The position numbers and the translations under genes were made by a program. The notes under the pieces were generated by a model that was not told the DNA's origin, made no database searches, and saw nothing but the letters and a program-made list of their open reading frames with translations. Positions 55,263-64,000 of a DNA stretch of 64,000 nucleotides are shown here, one piece after another. Within the stretch, counting starts at the first letter, position 1, and each line of letters opens with the position of its first letter. The stretch covers positions 372,001 to 436,000 of the forward strand of contig NZ_NEHW01000004.1 in the NCBI RefSeq assembly GCF_002112505.1, read 5' to 3'. This DNA is from Pseudomonas sp. R28(2017). GTDB taxonomy: Bacteria; Pseudomonadota; Gammaproteobacteria; Pseudomonadales; Pseudomonadaceae.

Positions 55263-56240
55263 ATGTCTTCACATAAAACCTTAGCTCTCGCCCTGTGCCT
55301 GGCCGCCATGACCGGTTGCGCCAGCCATTCCCAGGACGCCTCCAAGGACGGCGGCAGCAGCTGGTGGCCGTTCGGTTCCGACAAGGTAGCCGACAAGGAA
55401 GTGAAAGCGGCGGTAACCGAGAAAGTCGCCAAGGCCGATGCCAAGTCCGAGAGCGCCAGCCACTGGTGGTGGCCGTTTGGCGGTGACGACAAGCAGGCCA
55501 AAGGGCCGGCGGTGCCGAAGATTGACGAAAAGGCCACCCAGGCCTGGCTGGACCAGTACGAGCCGAAGCTGCGTGAAGCGGTCAAGGACAGCAAGCTGGA
55601 GCTGGAACGCCGCGACAACGTGCTGGTGGTGACCATCCCGGTCGACAGCTCGTACAACCCGGACCGCCCGAACATGCTGCTGCCGATGACCCTGGGCCCG
55701 ATCACCCGCGTGGCCAAGGCTGTCGAAGGTGACTCGAAGACTGCCGTGCTGGTTCTCGGCCATGCCGACAGCAGCGGCGTGGCTGCCGCCAACCAGAAGC
55801 TGAGCCTGGAGCGTGCCGCCTCGGTATCGGCGATCTTCCGTCTGAGTGGCCTGCAGCGTGACCGCCTGTCGCTCAAGGGCATGGGTTCGGAAATGCCGCG
55901 TGCTGCCAACGACAGCGCCGAAGGCCGCGCACTGAACCGTCGTGTGGAAATGCTGTTGACGCCGCAGAACACCATGCTTGCCCTGCTGGCCAAGTACCAG
56001 CAGGCTGCCCCGGTGGCAACCCCGGCTGCGATGGTTGCCGTGCAGGATGCCAAGGCGCCTGCCGCCAAGCCTGTCGAGACCAAGAAACCGGCCGCCAAGC
56101 CAGCAGCGAAGAAAGCCGCTGCCAAGCCTGCGGCGAAGGCCACCGCCAAGAAGAAAGCCGCGCCAGCCAAGCCTGCCGCCAAGAAGGCTGCTACCACCGA
56201 CAAGAAAGTAGCCGCCAACAGCCCTGCGAAGACCAACTGA
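55263..56240 (+). CDS. OmpA family lipoprotein with lysine/alanine histone-like tail
   Basis: Protein of 325 residues. Lipobox MTGC (Cys19). Two Trp-rich repeats follow ([10 protein letters not shown] at ~33, [12 protein letters not shown] at ~67). An OmpA-type domain covers ~100-240 ([34 protein letters not shown]). The last ~70 residues are an Ala/Lys/Pro repeat ([20 protein letters not shown]), like histone H1 or AlgP tails. ATG 55263 has only a weak ribosome site. Upstream of pdxH by 19 bp, possibly co-transcribed. The basic tail could bind peptidoglycan, LPS or DNA; which is unknown. Confidence 0.85.
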   Translation: MSSHKTLALALCLAAMTGCASHSQDASKDGGSSWWPFGSDKVADKEVKAAVTEKVAKADAKSESASHWWWPFGGDDKQAKGPAVPKIDEKATQAWLDQYEPKLREAVKDSKLELERRDNVLVVTIPVDSSYNPDRPNMLLPMTLGPITRVAKAVEGDSKTAVLVLGHADSSGVAAANQKLSLERAASVSAIFRLSGLQRDRLSLKGMGSEMPRAANDSAEGRALNRRVEMLLTPQNTMLALLAKYQQAAPVATPAAMVAVQDAKAPAAKPVETKKPAAKPAAKKAAAKPAAKATAKKKAAPAKPAAKKAATTDKKVAANSPAKTN

Positions 56241-56259
56241 TCGTCAAGGAACCGCAGCC

Positions 56260-56907
56260 ATGACCCAATCCCTGGCCGATATGCGCCGCGACTACACCCG
56301 TGATGGCCTGGCTGAAGCCCAGGCCCCGGGTGAGCCGTTCGCCCTGTTCCACCAGTGGTTTGCCGATGCCGTGAAGACCGAGCAGCCACCGGTGGAGGCC
56401 AACGCCCTGACCCTCGCCACGGTCGATGGCGAGGGCCGCCCGCATTGCCGGGTGCTGCTGCTCAAGGGGCTCGATGACCGTGGCTTCACCTTCTTCACCA
56501 ACTATGACAGCGCCAAGGGCCAGCAGCTGCTGGCCAATCCGTTCGCTGCCATGACCTTCTTCTGGCCGGCGCTGGAGCGCCAGGTGCGGATCGAAGGGCG
56601 GGTGGAAAAGGTCACGGCCAAGGAGTCGGATGACTATTACCAGGTGCGCCCGCTGGGTAGCCGCCTGGGGGCCTGGGCCTCGCCGCAGAGCAGGGTGATT
56701 GCCAACCGTGAAGAACTCGAAGGGTTGGTCAAGGCCACCGAGGCGCGCTTCTCCGATACCCAGCCGCATTGCCCGGAGCATTGGGGCGGTTACCGCCTGC
56801 TGCCGGAGCGGGTCGAGTTCTGGCAGGGGCGGGCCAGCCGCCTGCATGACCGCTTGAACTACCGCCTGGTCGACGGGCAGTGGGTGCGAGAGCGCCTGGC
56901 GCCTTGA
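56260..56907 (+). CDS. pdxH: Pyridoxamine 5'-phosphate oxidase PdxH
   Basis: FMN enzyme of 215 residues that makes pyridoxal 5'-phosphate from PNP or PMP. It has the family segments [20 protein letters not shown] and [20 protein letters not shown] (FMN and PLP binding). The C-terminal dimer signature is [20 protein letters not shown] with W-V-R-E-R-L-A-P at the end. Length is standard. It lies 19 bp after the OmpA/histone-tail gene and is closed by a hairpin. Confidence 0.97.
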   Translation: MTQSLADMRRDYTRDGLAEAQAPGEPFALFHQWFADAVKTEQPPVEANALTLATVDGEGRPHCRVLLLKGLDDRGFTFFTNYDSAKGQQLLANPFAAMTFFWPALERQVRIEGRVEKVTAKESDDYYQVRPLGSRLGAWASPQSRVIANREELEGLVKATEARFSDTQPHCPEHWGGYRLLPERVEFWQGRASRLHDRLNYRLVDGQWVRERLAP

Positions 56908-56913
56908 CTACCT

Positions 56914-56935
56914 GGGGCCGCTTCTGCGGCCCCTT
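56914..56935 (+). terminator. Terminator of pdxH
   Basis: GGGGCCGC, TTCT loop, GCGGCCCC, then TT; 6 bp past the stop. Confidence 0.65.
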
Positions 56936-57130
56936 GCCTTCCTGATACCACACCGTCTGCACACGACGATGCAGTAATCCGTGGCTATGCTTGGTCTGAG
57001 CTGTAACGCCCGCATTACTGTCCTCGGTGGCTGTACAGGGGCTGAATGGAAATAAAATTTTCGCGTTGGCGCCGTGACAGCCGTCTATGCGCAGCGTCTA
57101 ATGGACACCTGTTTTCTGGAGATTGTACTC

Positions 57131-57595
57131 ATGCGTAAATCCGCTTTGCTGGTGGCGACGTTCACCACCCTGTCGCTGCTGCTCGGTGGCTGTGCCTCGA
57201 GCCTGACCGGTGACAGTTACTCCCGTGATGAGGCCCGTCGCGTGCAGACCGTGCGCATGGGGACCATCGAATCCTTGCGTCCGGTGAAGATCGAAGGCAC
57301 CAAGACCCCGATCGGCGGTGGCGCTGGCGCCATCGTCGGTGGCGTGGCCGGCAGCGCCGTTGGCGGTGGCCGTGGCAGCATCGTCGCTGCAGTGATCGGT
57401 GCCGTGGCCGGTGGCCTGGCAGGTTCGGCTGCCGAGGAAGGCATCACCCGTACCCAGGGCGTGGAAATCACCGTGCGTGAAGACGATGGCAGCATGCGCG
57501 CTTATGTTCAGGCCGTGCAGGAGAATGAAATCTTCCGTGTGGGCGACCGCGTGCGCATCATGACCGTTGACGGTACCAGCCGCGTTTCGCACTGA
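57131..57595 (+). CDS. Glycine-zipper 2TM lipoprotein (SlyB/PcpA-like)
   Basis: Lipoprotein of 154 residues. Lipobox LLGGC (Cys21). A glycine-zipper membrane pair follows: IGGGAGAIVGGVAGSAVGGG and IVAAVIGAVAGGLAGSAAEE. A C-terminal beta region comes last (VEITVREDDGSMRAYVQAVQ, FRVGDRVRIMTVDG). The layout is that of SlyB/OsmB-like outer-membrane proteins (Rick_17kDa_Anti-type zipper). ATG 57131 has GGAG 9 nt upstream. Monocistronic with a strong terminator. Expected role: outer-membrane integrity; a specific partner is not shown. Confidence 0.88.
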   Translation: MRKSALLVATFTTLSLLLGGCASSLTGDSYSRDEARRVQTVRMGTIESLRPVKIEGTKTPIGGGAGAIVGGVAGSAVGGGRGSIVAAVIGAVAGGLAGSAAEEGITRTQGVEITVREDDGSMRAYVQAVQENEIFRVGDRVRIMTVDGTSRVSH

Positions 57596-57608
57596 TCGCA
57601 GCGGCAAA

Positions 57609-57647
57609 TAAAAACCCCGAATGGACCAGGCCCATTCGGGGTTTTTT
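57609..57647. terminator. Rho-independent terminator of the glycine-zipper lipoprotein gene
   Basis: A-run, CCCCGAATGG, ACCAGGC loop, CCATTCGGGG, T-run. Confidence 0.85.
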
Positions 57648-57658
57648 GTTTTCCTGCG

Positions 57659-57755
57659 CCGGCCTCTTCGCGGGCACGCCCGCTCCCACAGGTACTCCAC
57701 TGTTCTTGAGTCAGTAGCATTCCTGGGGGAGCGGGCGTGCCCGCGAAGAGGCCGG
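57659..57755. repeat. Inverted pair of P. putida-type REP elements
   Basis: Left copy GGCCTCTTCGCGGGCACGCC; right copy GGCGTGCCCGCGAAGAGGCC, mirrored around a ~30-bp spacer, so the whole 97-bp unit can fold into one long stem. It sits between two convergent genes. Confidence 0.88.
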
Positions 57756-57760
57756 TAGCT

Positions 57761-59368
57761 TTACAGGCCGAGAATGTCGCGAGCCACGGCTTCGGCAATG
57801 CGGATACCATCCACGCCTGCCGAAAGAATGCCGCCGGCATACCCCGCACCTTCACCTGCCGGGAACAGCCCCTTCAGGTTCAAGCTCTGGAAGTCAGCGC
57901 CGCGGGTAATCCGCAGTGGCGACGAGGTGCGTGTTTCGATCCCGGTCAATACCGCATCATGCAGGTTGTAACCTTTGATCTGGCGGTCGAATGCCGGCAG
58001 TGCCTCGCGGATGGCCTCGATGGCGAAGTCCGGCAGGCTCGGCGCCAGGTCACCCAGGGTCACCCCGGGTTTGTACGACGGCTCGACGCTGCCCAGGGCC
58101 GTGGACGGCTTGCCAGCGACGAAATCGCCCACCAACTGCGCCGGCGCCTGGTAGTTGCTGCCGCCCATGACGTAGGCGTGGGCTTCCAGGCGCTCCTGCA
58201 ACTCGATGCCGGCCAGCGGGCCACCCGGGTAATCACGCTCGGGGTCGATGCCGACGACGATGCCGGAGTTGGCGTTGCGCTCGTTACGCGAGTACTGGCT
58301 CATGCCATTGGTAACGACGCGGCCCGGTTCGCTGGTGGCCGCGACCACGGTGCCGCCTGGGCACATGCAGAAGCTGTACACCGAACGGCCGTTCTTGGCG
58401 TGGTACACCAGCTTGTAGTCGGCCGCGCCGAGTTTCGGGTGGCCGGCGTACTTGCCCAGGCGCGCCTTGTCGATCAGCGTTTGTGGGTGCTCGATACGGA
58501 AGCCCACCGAGAACGGCTTGGCTTCCATGTACACGCCCTTGGCGTGCAGCATGCGGAAGGTGTCGCGGGCGCTGTGGCCGAGGGCCAGGACCACATGGCG
58601 CGAGTGCAGCTGCTCGCCACTCTCCAGCACCACGCCAGTCAGTTGGCCGTCTTCGATCAGCAGGTCGGTGACTTTTTCCTGGAAGCGCACTTCGGCGCCG
58701 AGGGCGATCATGTCCTGGCGCATCTGCTCGACCATGCCGGTCAGGCGGAAGGTGCCGATGTGCGGTTTGTTGATGTACAGGATCTCGTCTGGCGCACCGG
58801 CCTTGACGAACTCTTCCAGGACCTTGCGGCCGTGGTGGTTCGGGTCCTTGATCTGGCTGTAGAGCTTGCCGTCGGAGAAGGTCCCGGCGCCGCCTTCGCC
58901 GAACTGCACGTTGGACTCGGGATTGAGCACGCTTTTGCGCCACAGGCCCCAGGTGTCCTTGGTGCGCTGGCGCACTTCCTTGCCGCGTTCGAGGATGATC
59001 GGCTTGAAGCCCATCTGCGCCAGCAGCAGGCCGGCAAAGATACCGCACGGGCCGAAGCCGACCACGATCGGGCGTTGCTGCAAGTCGGCCGGGGCCTGGC
59101 CGACGAACTTGTAGGTAACGTCGGGTGCCACACCGATGTTGTGGTCATCGGCGAACTTGCCGAGCAGCTCGGCTTCGTTGCTGGCTTGCAGGTCGATGGT
59201 GTAGATGAACAGCAGTTCGCTGTTCTTCTTGCGCGCATCGTAACTGCGTTTGAACAGGTTGAAGCTGAGCAGTTGCTCGTCGCGGATGCCCAGGCGCTGG
59301 ACGATGGCTTCACGCAGGGCTTCGTCGGGATGGTCCAGGGGCAGCTTCAGTTCGGTGATTCGTAGCAT
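57761..59368 (-). CDS. NAD(P)/FAD-dependent oxidoreductase
   Basis: Flavoprotein of 535 residues from ATG 59368 (MLRITELKLPLDHPDEALRE). An N-terminal ~90-residue domain precedes the dinucleotide fold IVVGFGPCGIFAGLLLAQMG (G-x-G-x2-G). ILERGKEVRQRTKDTWGLWR is the acidic end of the first Rossmann half. NVQFGEGGAGTFSDGKLYSQ and SVYSFCMCPGGTVVAATSEP are typical of the COG2509 group of uncharacterised FAD dehydrogenases. The C-terminal GLFPAGEGAGYAGGILSAGV closes the FAD site. Electron acceptor and substrate unknown. Confidence 0.85.
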   Translation of the reverse strand: MLRITELKLPLDHPDEALREAIVQRLGIRDEQLLSFNLFKRSYDARKKNSELLFIYTIDLQASNEAELLGKFADDHNIGVAPDVTYKFVGQAPADLQQRPIVVGFGPCGIFAGLLLAQMGFKPIILERGKEVRQRTKDTWGLWRKSVLNPESNVQFGEGGAGTFSDGKLYSQIKDPNHHGRKVLEEFVKAGAPDEILYINKPHIGTFRLTGMVEQMRQDMIALGAEVRFQEKVTDLLIEDGQLTGVVLESGEQLHSRHVVLALGHSARDTFRMLHAKGVYMEAKPFSVGFRIEHPQTLIDKARLGKYAGHPKLGAADYKLVYHAKNGRSVYSFCMCPGGTVVAATSEPGRVVTNGMSQYSRNERNANSGIVVGIDPERDYPGGPLAGIELQERLEAHAYVMGGSNYQAPAQLVGDFVAGKPSTALGSVEPSYKPGVTLGDLAPSLPDFAIEAIREALPAFDRQIKGYNLHDAVLTGIETRTSSPLRITRGADFQSLNLKGLFPAGEGAGYAGGILSAGVDGIRIAEAVARDILGL

Positions 59369-59471
59369 GGCAGGGTCCAGTATCCCGGCCATGGGCGGCC
59401 GGCGGCTTTACACAAACCGCCAAGTATAAGCTGTTAGCCGCCCCGACTGGCAGGATAAAAGCGCCCGGCGA

Positions 59472-60146
59472 TCAGTTGTCGCGCGCCCCGCCGTAGTAAC
59501 CGCAGCCGCGCAGGGTCTGGCCGTCGATGTGCAGCTCGGCGCGCAGGTGGCGCACGGCGCCCGTGGCGCCATCGACGCAGCGTTGCGGGGCCACCCACAG
59601 TTCAACGTGCTGGCCGTTGGCTTCGCTGGTCAGGGTCAGGCCGCCGCCGGGCACTTCTTCTTCGAGGAACGGCAGGGGCAGCGGGTCTTTGCCGACGCGG
59701 TTGAGCACCATGCCCTTGCCACTGGCCTTGATGTCCCAGTCCGGTTCATGGCCATTGGCACGCAAGGTCAGCTGCTTGAAGTTGGGGTCGTCGCAGGCGC
59801 GGGTGGAGGGCTCCAGTCGGTACAGGCGGCTGACCTCCAGCTGGCCATCGTTGTCGGCCTGCTTGGCGCCGGTGAGGCGCCCGCGCACGTCGGCGAAGAG
59901 CTTGGCGTTGGCGTCCTTGGCCAGGTTGACGGACTCCTGGAGGATGCCAGTGCCGGCGACGTCGTTGATCACGAAGTGGCGGCTCTCACCGCAGGGTTTG
60001 AACAACAGCCGGTCGCCGCCTGCGCTCAGTTCGCCCTGCATGCGCGTGGTACCGATGTTCGGGTCACGGGGCTGCTCGGCCAGCAACTGGCAGCCGGCGA
60101 ACAGGGGCAGCAGGGCACTGAGCAGCAGGGTAGGGGTGAGGCGCAT
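59472..60146 (-). CDS. COG3650-type lipoprotein
   Basis: Lipoprotein of 224 residues with lipobox LFAGC (Cys19). The mature part has two sections. One has CGESRHFVINDVAGTGILQE; the other is a C-terminal COG3650 domain (RANGHEPDWDIKASGKGMVL through HVELWVAPQRCVDGATGAVR, ending GCGYYGGARDN). The N-G-x-E-P-x-W motif recurs in uncharacterised membrane lipoproteins. Four cysteines in the mature region could pair. Function unknown. Ends about 100 bp from the FAD oxidoreductase start, same strand. Confidence 0.8.
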   Translation of the reverse strand: MRLTPTLLLSALLPLFAGCQLLAEQPRDPNIGTTRMQGELSAGGDRLLFKPCGESRHFVINDVAGTGILQESVNLAKDANAKLFADVRGRLTGAKQADNDGQLEVSRLYRLEPSTRACDDPNFKQLTLRANGHEPDWDIKASGKGMVLNRVGKDPLPLPFLEEEVPGGGLTLTSEANGQHVELWVAPQRCVDGATGAVRHLRAELHIDGQTLRGCGYYGGARDN

Positions 60147-60230
60147 GGGGCGGGCTCCGGGGAATCTTTGCCAAAGAGCTGGCCACGTTACTCAGGCTCG
60201 GCGGGGATCACAAGCCTTTGGTACACCTGT

Positions 60231-60329
60231 GCCGGCTTCTACGCGGGCAAGCCCGCTCCCACAGGGATCCCACAGATTCTGAAACTCTGCAGAACCTGTG
60301 GGAGCGGGCTTGCCCGCGAAGAGGCCGAC
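60231..60329. repeat. Inverted pair of P. putida-type REP elements
   Basis: Left copy CGCGGGCAAGCCCGCTCCCA; right copy TGGGAGCGGGCTTGCCCGCG, mirrored, about 40 bp apart. It lies between the COG3650 gene promoter side and the livF terminator. Confidence 0.88.
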
Positions 60330-60346
60330 ACATTTGTGACAGGCAG

Positions 60347-60371
60347 AAAAAAGGGCCCGAAGGCCCTTTTT
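60347..60371. terminator. Rho-independent terminator of the liv operon
   Basis: A-run, AGGGCC, CGAA loop, GGCCCT, T-run, 3 bp beyond the livF stop codon. Confidence 0.85.
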
Positions 60372-60374
60372 CAT

Positions 60375-61076
<702 letters not shown>

Positions 61077-61844
61077 TTACGCTTCCCCCAGGTAGGCTTT
61101 GATCACGTCAGGGTTGTCGCGGATCTCCTCCGGCGTGCCGTGCGCCAGGGGTGTGCCCTGGTTGATCACGACGATGTGGTCGGAGATGCTCATCACCAGC
61201 TTCATGTCGTGCTCGATCAGCAGCACGGTGACGTTGTGCGACTCGCGCAGGTAGGCGATCAGTGCCTTGAGGTCTTCGGTTTCCTTCGGGTTCAGGCCGG
61301 CGGCCGGTTCGTCGAGCATGATGATCCGTGGCTGGGTCATCATGCAGCGGGCGATTTCCAGGCGCCGTTGCTGGCCGTAGGCGAGGGTGCCGGCGGTACG
61401 GTTGGCGAACTCGGTCAGGTTGACCTTCTCCAGCCAGTACTGCGCGCGCTCCATGGCCTCCTTCTCGCTGCGGCGGAAGCTCGGGGTCTTGAACAGGCCG
61501 GCGAAGAAGTTGGTGTTCAGGTGACGGTGCTGGGCGATCAGCAGGTTTTCCAGCGCGGTCATTTCCTTGAACAGGCGCACGTTCTGGAAGGTCCGCACCA
61601 CGCCCTTGCGGGCGATCTGGTGGCCGGCCAGGCCCTGGATCGGCTGGCCGTCGAGCAGGATGGTGCCGCCGCTGGGCTTGTAGAAGCCGGTCAGGCAGTT
61701 GAACACCGTGGTCTTGCCGGCGCCGTTCGGGCCGATCAGCGCTACTACCTGTTTTTCCTTGACGGTCAGGGCCACGCCGTTGACCGCCAACAAGCCGCCG
61801 AAGCGCATGCTCAGGCCGCTGACTTGCAGAATTTCACGGCTCAT
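61077..61844 (-). CDS. livG: Branched-chain amino-acid ABC transporter ATPase LivG
   Basis: First ATPase of the importer, 255 residues. Walker A is [20 protein letters not shown], signature-region [20 protein letters not shown] (the Liv-type [13 protein letters not shown] variant) and Walker [21 protein letters not shown]. It ends [10 protein letters not shown], typical for LivG. The start overlaps the livM stop by four bases. Pairs with LivF to drive the LivHM channel. Confidence 0.96.
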   Translation of the reverse strand: MSREILQVSGLSMRFGGLLAVNGVALTVKEKQVVALIGPNGAGKTTVFNCLTGFYKPSGGTILLDGQPIQGLAGHQIARKGVVRTFQNVRLFKEMTALENLLIAQHRHLNTNFFAGLFKTPSFRRSEKEAMERAQYWLEKVNLTEFANRTAGTLAYGQQRRLEIARCMMTQPRIIMLDEPAAGLNPKETEDLKALIAYLRESHNVTVLLIEHDMKLVMSISDHIVVINQGTPLAHGTPEEIRDNPDVIKAYLGEA

Positions 61845-63093
61845 CGATGCAGCTCCATGTGGGGGCGTTGCATAGGCAGCAGGCCTTGCGGACGCCAGAT
61901 CATCATCAACACCATCAGCGCACCGAACATCAGCATCCGGTATTCGCTGAACTCACGCATCAGCTCCGGCAGCAGGATCATCACGATGGCCGCGAGAATC
62001 ACGCCCAGTTGTGAGCCCATGCCGCCGAGCACGACGATGGCGAGGATGATCGCCGACTCGATGAAGGTGAACGACTCCGGCGTCACCAGGCCCTGGCGCG
62101 CAGCGAAGAAGCTGCCGGCGAAACCGGCGAAGCAGGCACCCAGGGTGAACGCCGAGAGCTTGATCACGGTAGGGTTCAGGCCCAGCGCACGGCAGGCGAT
62201 CTCGTCTTCGCGCAGCGCTTCCCAGGCACGGCCGATCGGCATGCGCAGCAGGCGGTTGATCACGAACAGTGCCAGCAGGGCCAGTAGCAGGGCGACCAGG
62301 TAGAGGAAGATGACCTTGTTGATCGAGTTGTATTCCAGCCCGAAGAACTCGTGGAAGGTCTGCATCCCTTCGGCGGCCCTGCGCTCGAAGGTCAGGCCGA
62401 AGAACTCCGGCTTGGGGATGTTGCTGATGCCGTTGGGGCCGCCGGTCCAGTCGGTGAGGTTACGCAGGAACAGGCGAATGATCTCGCCGAAGCCGAGGGT
62501 CACGATCGCCAGGTAGTCACCGCGCAGGCGCAGCACCGGGAAGCCGAGCAGGAAGCCGAAGGTGGCGGCCATCAGGCCGGCGATCGGCAGGCAGACCCAG
62601 AAGCTCCAACCCAGGTAGTGCGAGAGCATCGCGTAGCTGTAGGCACCGACGGCGTAGAAACCGACGTAGCCGAGGTCGAGCAGACCGGCCAGGCCGACCA
62701 CGATGTTCAGGCCCAGGCCCAGCAGCACGTAGATCAGGATCAGCGTGGCGATGTCCACCGCGCCGCGTGAACCGAAGAACGGCCACACCAGCGCCGCGAC
62801 GATCAGGCCGATGATCACATAGCGCTGGGTTTTCGGCAGGGTCAGGTAGTTGCTGACGGCTGGCGGGATCAGCTTGCGATCCGAGCGACGGCCCATCACC
62901 GAGTTCCACTGCCTGTCGAACAGCACGCGCAGGAACATCAACACCGAGCACACGGCGATGATGCTGATGGTGAACGAACCCTGGCTGTGCACGATCAGGC
63001 TGATGCCGTCGATGCTCAGTTTCAGGCCCAGCACCGGAAAGGCCACGGCCCAGACCAGCAAGGCGCTGAAGAACGCCTGTTTGAGATTTCTGT

Positions 63094-63097
<4 letters not shown>
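61841..63097 (-). CDS. livM: Branched-chain amino-acid ABC transporter permease LivM
   Basis: Permease of 418 residues with about ten membrane helices and the long N-terminal extension seen in Pseudomonas Liv[21 protein letters not shown] and [20 protein letters not shown] are hallmark segments. The ATPase-coupling region is [20 protein letters not shown]. It ends in a short amphipathic tail ([17 protein letters not shown]). The start overlaps the livH stop by four bases. Confidence 0.96.

Positions 63098-64000
<903 letters not shown>

Overview
This window is chromosomal DNA from a Pseudomonas of the P. putida group. The evidence is high GC, Pseudomonas-type gene order (argF, monothiol glutaredoxin, bfr, bfd, peroxiredoxin, rnt, pyrC, motY, argG; then nth, rnf, metG, apbC, dcd), a four-gene glp cluster in the order F-K-R-D, the REP core (CGGGCAAGCCCGCTCCCACA and variants) and Pseudomonas-type ArgR half-sites. 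I see no rRNA, tRNA, CRISPR array, insertion sequence or prophage. It is mostly core genome with a few accessory islets.

Layout. 1-2.2 kb: acidic amino-acid ABC transporter gltIJK (minus strand), with a recognisable sigma-54 promoter and paired AauR-type enhancer sites upstream. 2.4-6.6 kb: a divergent 1,379-residue effector-like protein with a DUF6543-type toxin N-terminus, leucine-rich repeats and a C-terminal NEL E3 ubiquitin ligase domain carrying the catalytic Cys-Glu-Asp motif. 6.7-11.6 kb: glycerol regulon glpF-glpK-glpR-glpD. 11.9-23.4 kb: ybaK, an orphan ABC ATPase overlapping argF, a molybdopterin oxidoreductase, iron and redox genes (grxD, bfr, bfd, peroxiredoxin), rnt-pyrC, motY and argG. 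23.5-25.1 kb: a small membrane protein, an orphan response regulator and a PA3496-type small protein. 25.2-31.3 kb: a minus-strand run metG-rnfA-rnfB-rnfD-rnfG-rnfE-nth in which rnfC is absent and several Rnf subunits are reduced. 31.4-33.8 kb: apbC, a cold-shock gene and dcd. 34.1-41.2 kb: the ligase-associated DNA repair set (MBL exonuclease, ATP-dependent ligase, Lhr-type helicase, PdeM) interrupted by a desuccinylase-like gene. 41.3-49.3 kb: envelope and hypothetical genes, including a penicillin acylase family lipoprotein, SEC-C proteins, two paralogous OmpA lipoproteins, a collagen-like protein and a CopD protein. 49.4-60.1 kb: dinG, an agarase-like hydrolase, a serine hydrolase, an OmpA lipoprotein with a histone-like tail, pdxH, a glycine-zipper lipoprotein, a FAD oxidoreductase and a COG3650 lipoprotein. 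60.4-64 kb: branched-chain amino-acid ABC transporter livHMGF (livH truncated by the window edge).

How the genes work together. Glutamate/aspartate uptake appears to be under sigma-54/AauR control. Glycerol uptake, phosphorylation and oxidation are encoded together with their repressor, and GlpR-like operators lie before glpD and glpF. Tandem 21-bp ArgR half-sites lie before both argF and argG. A Fur-type box precedes bfd.

The most interesting signals are the NEL ligase with no secretion system in view, and the Rnf locus. The Rnf locus lacks the NADH-binding subunit gene, has an RnfB without a membrane anchor, and has RnfA/RnfE copies that have lost cysteines known to hold an intramembrane iron-sulfur cluster.
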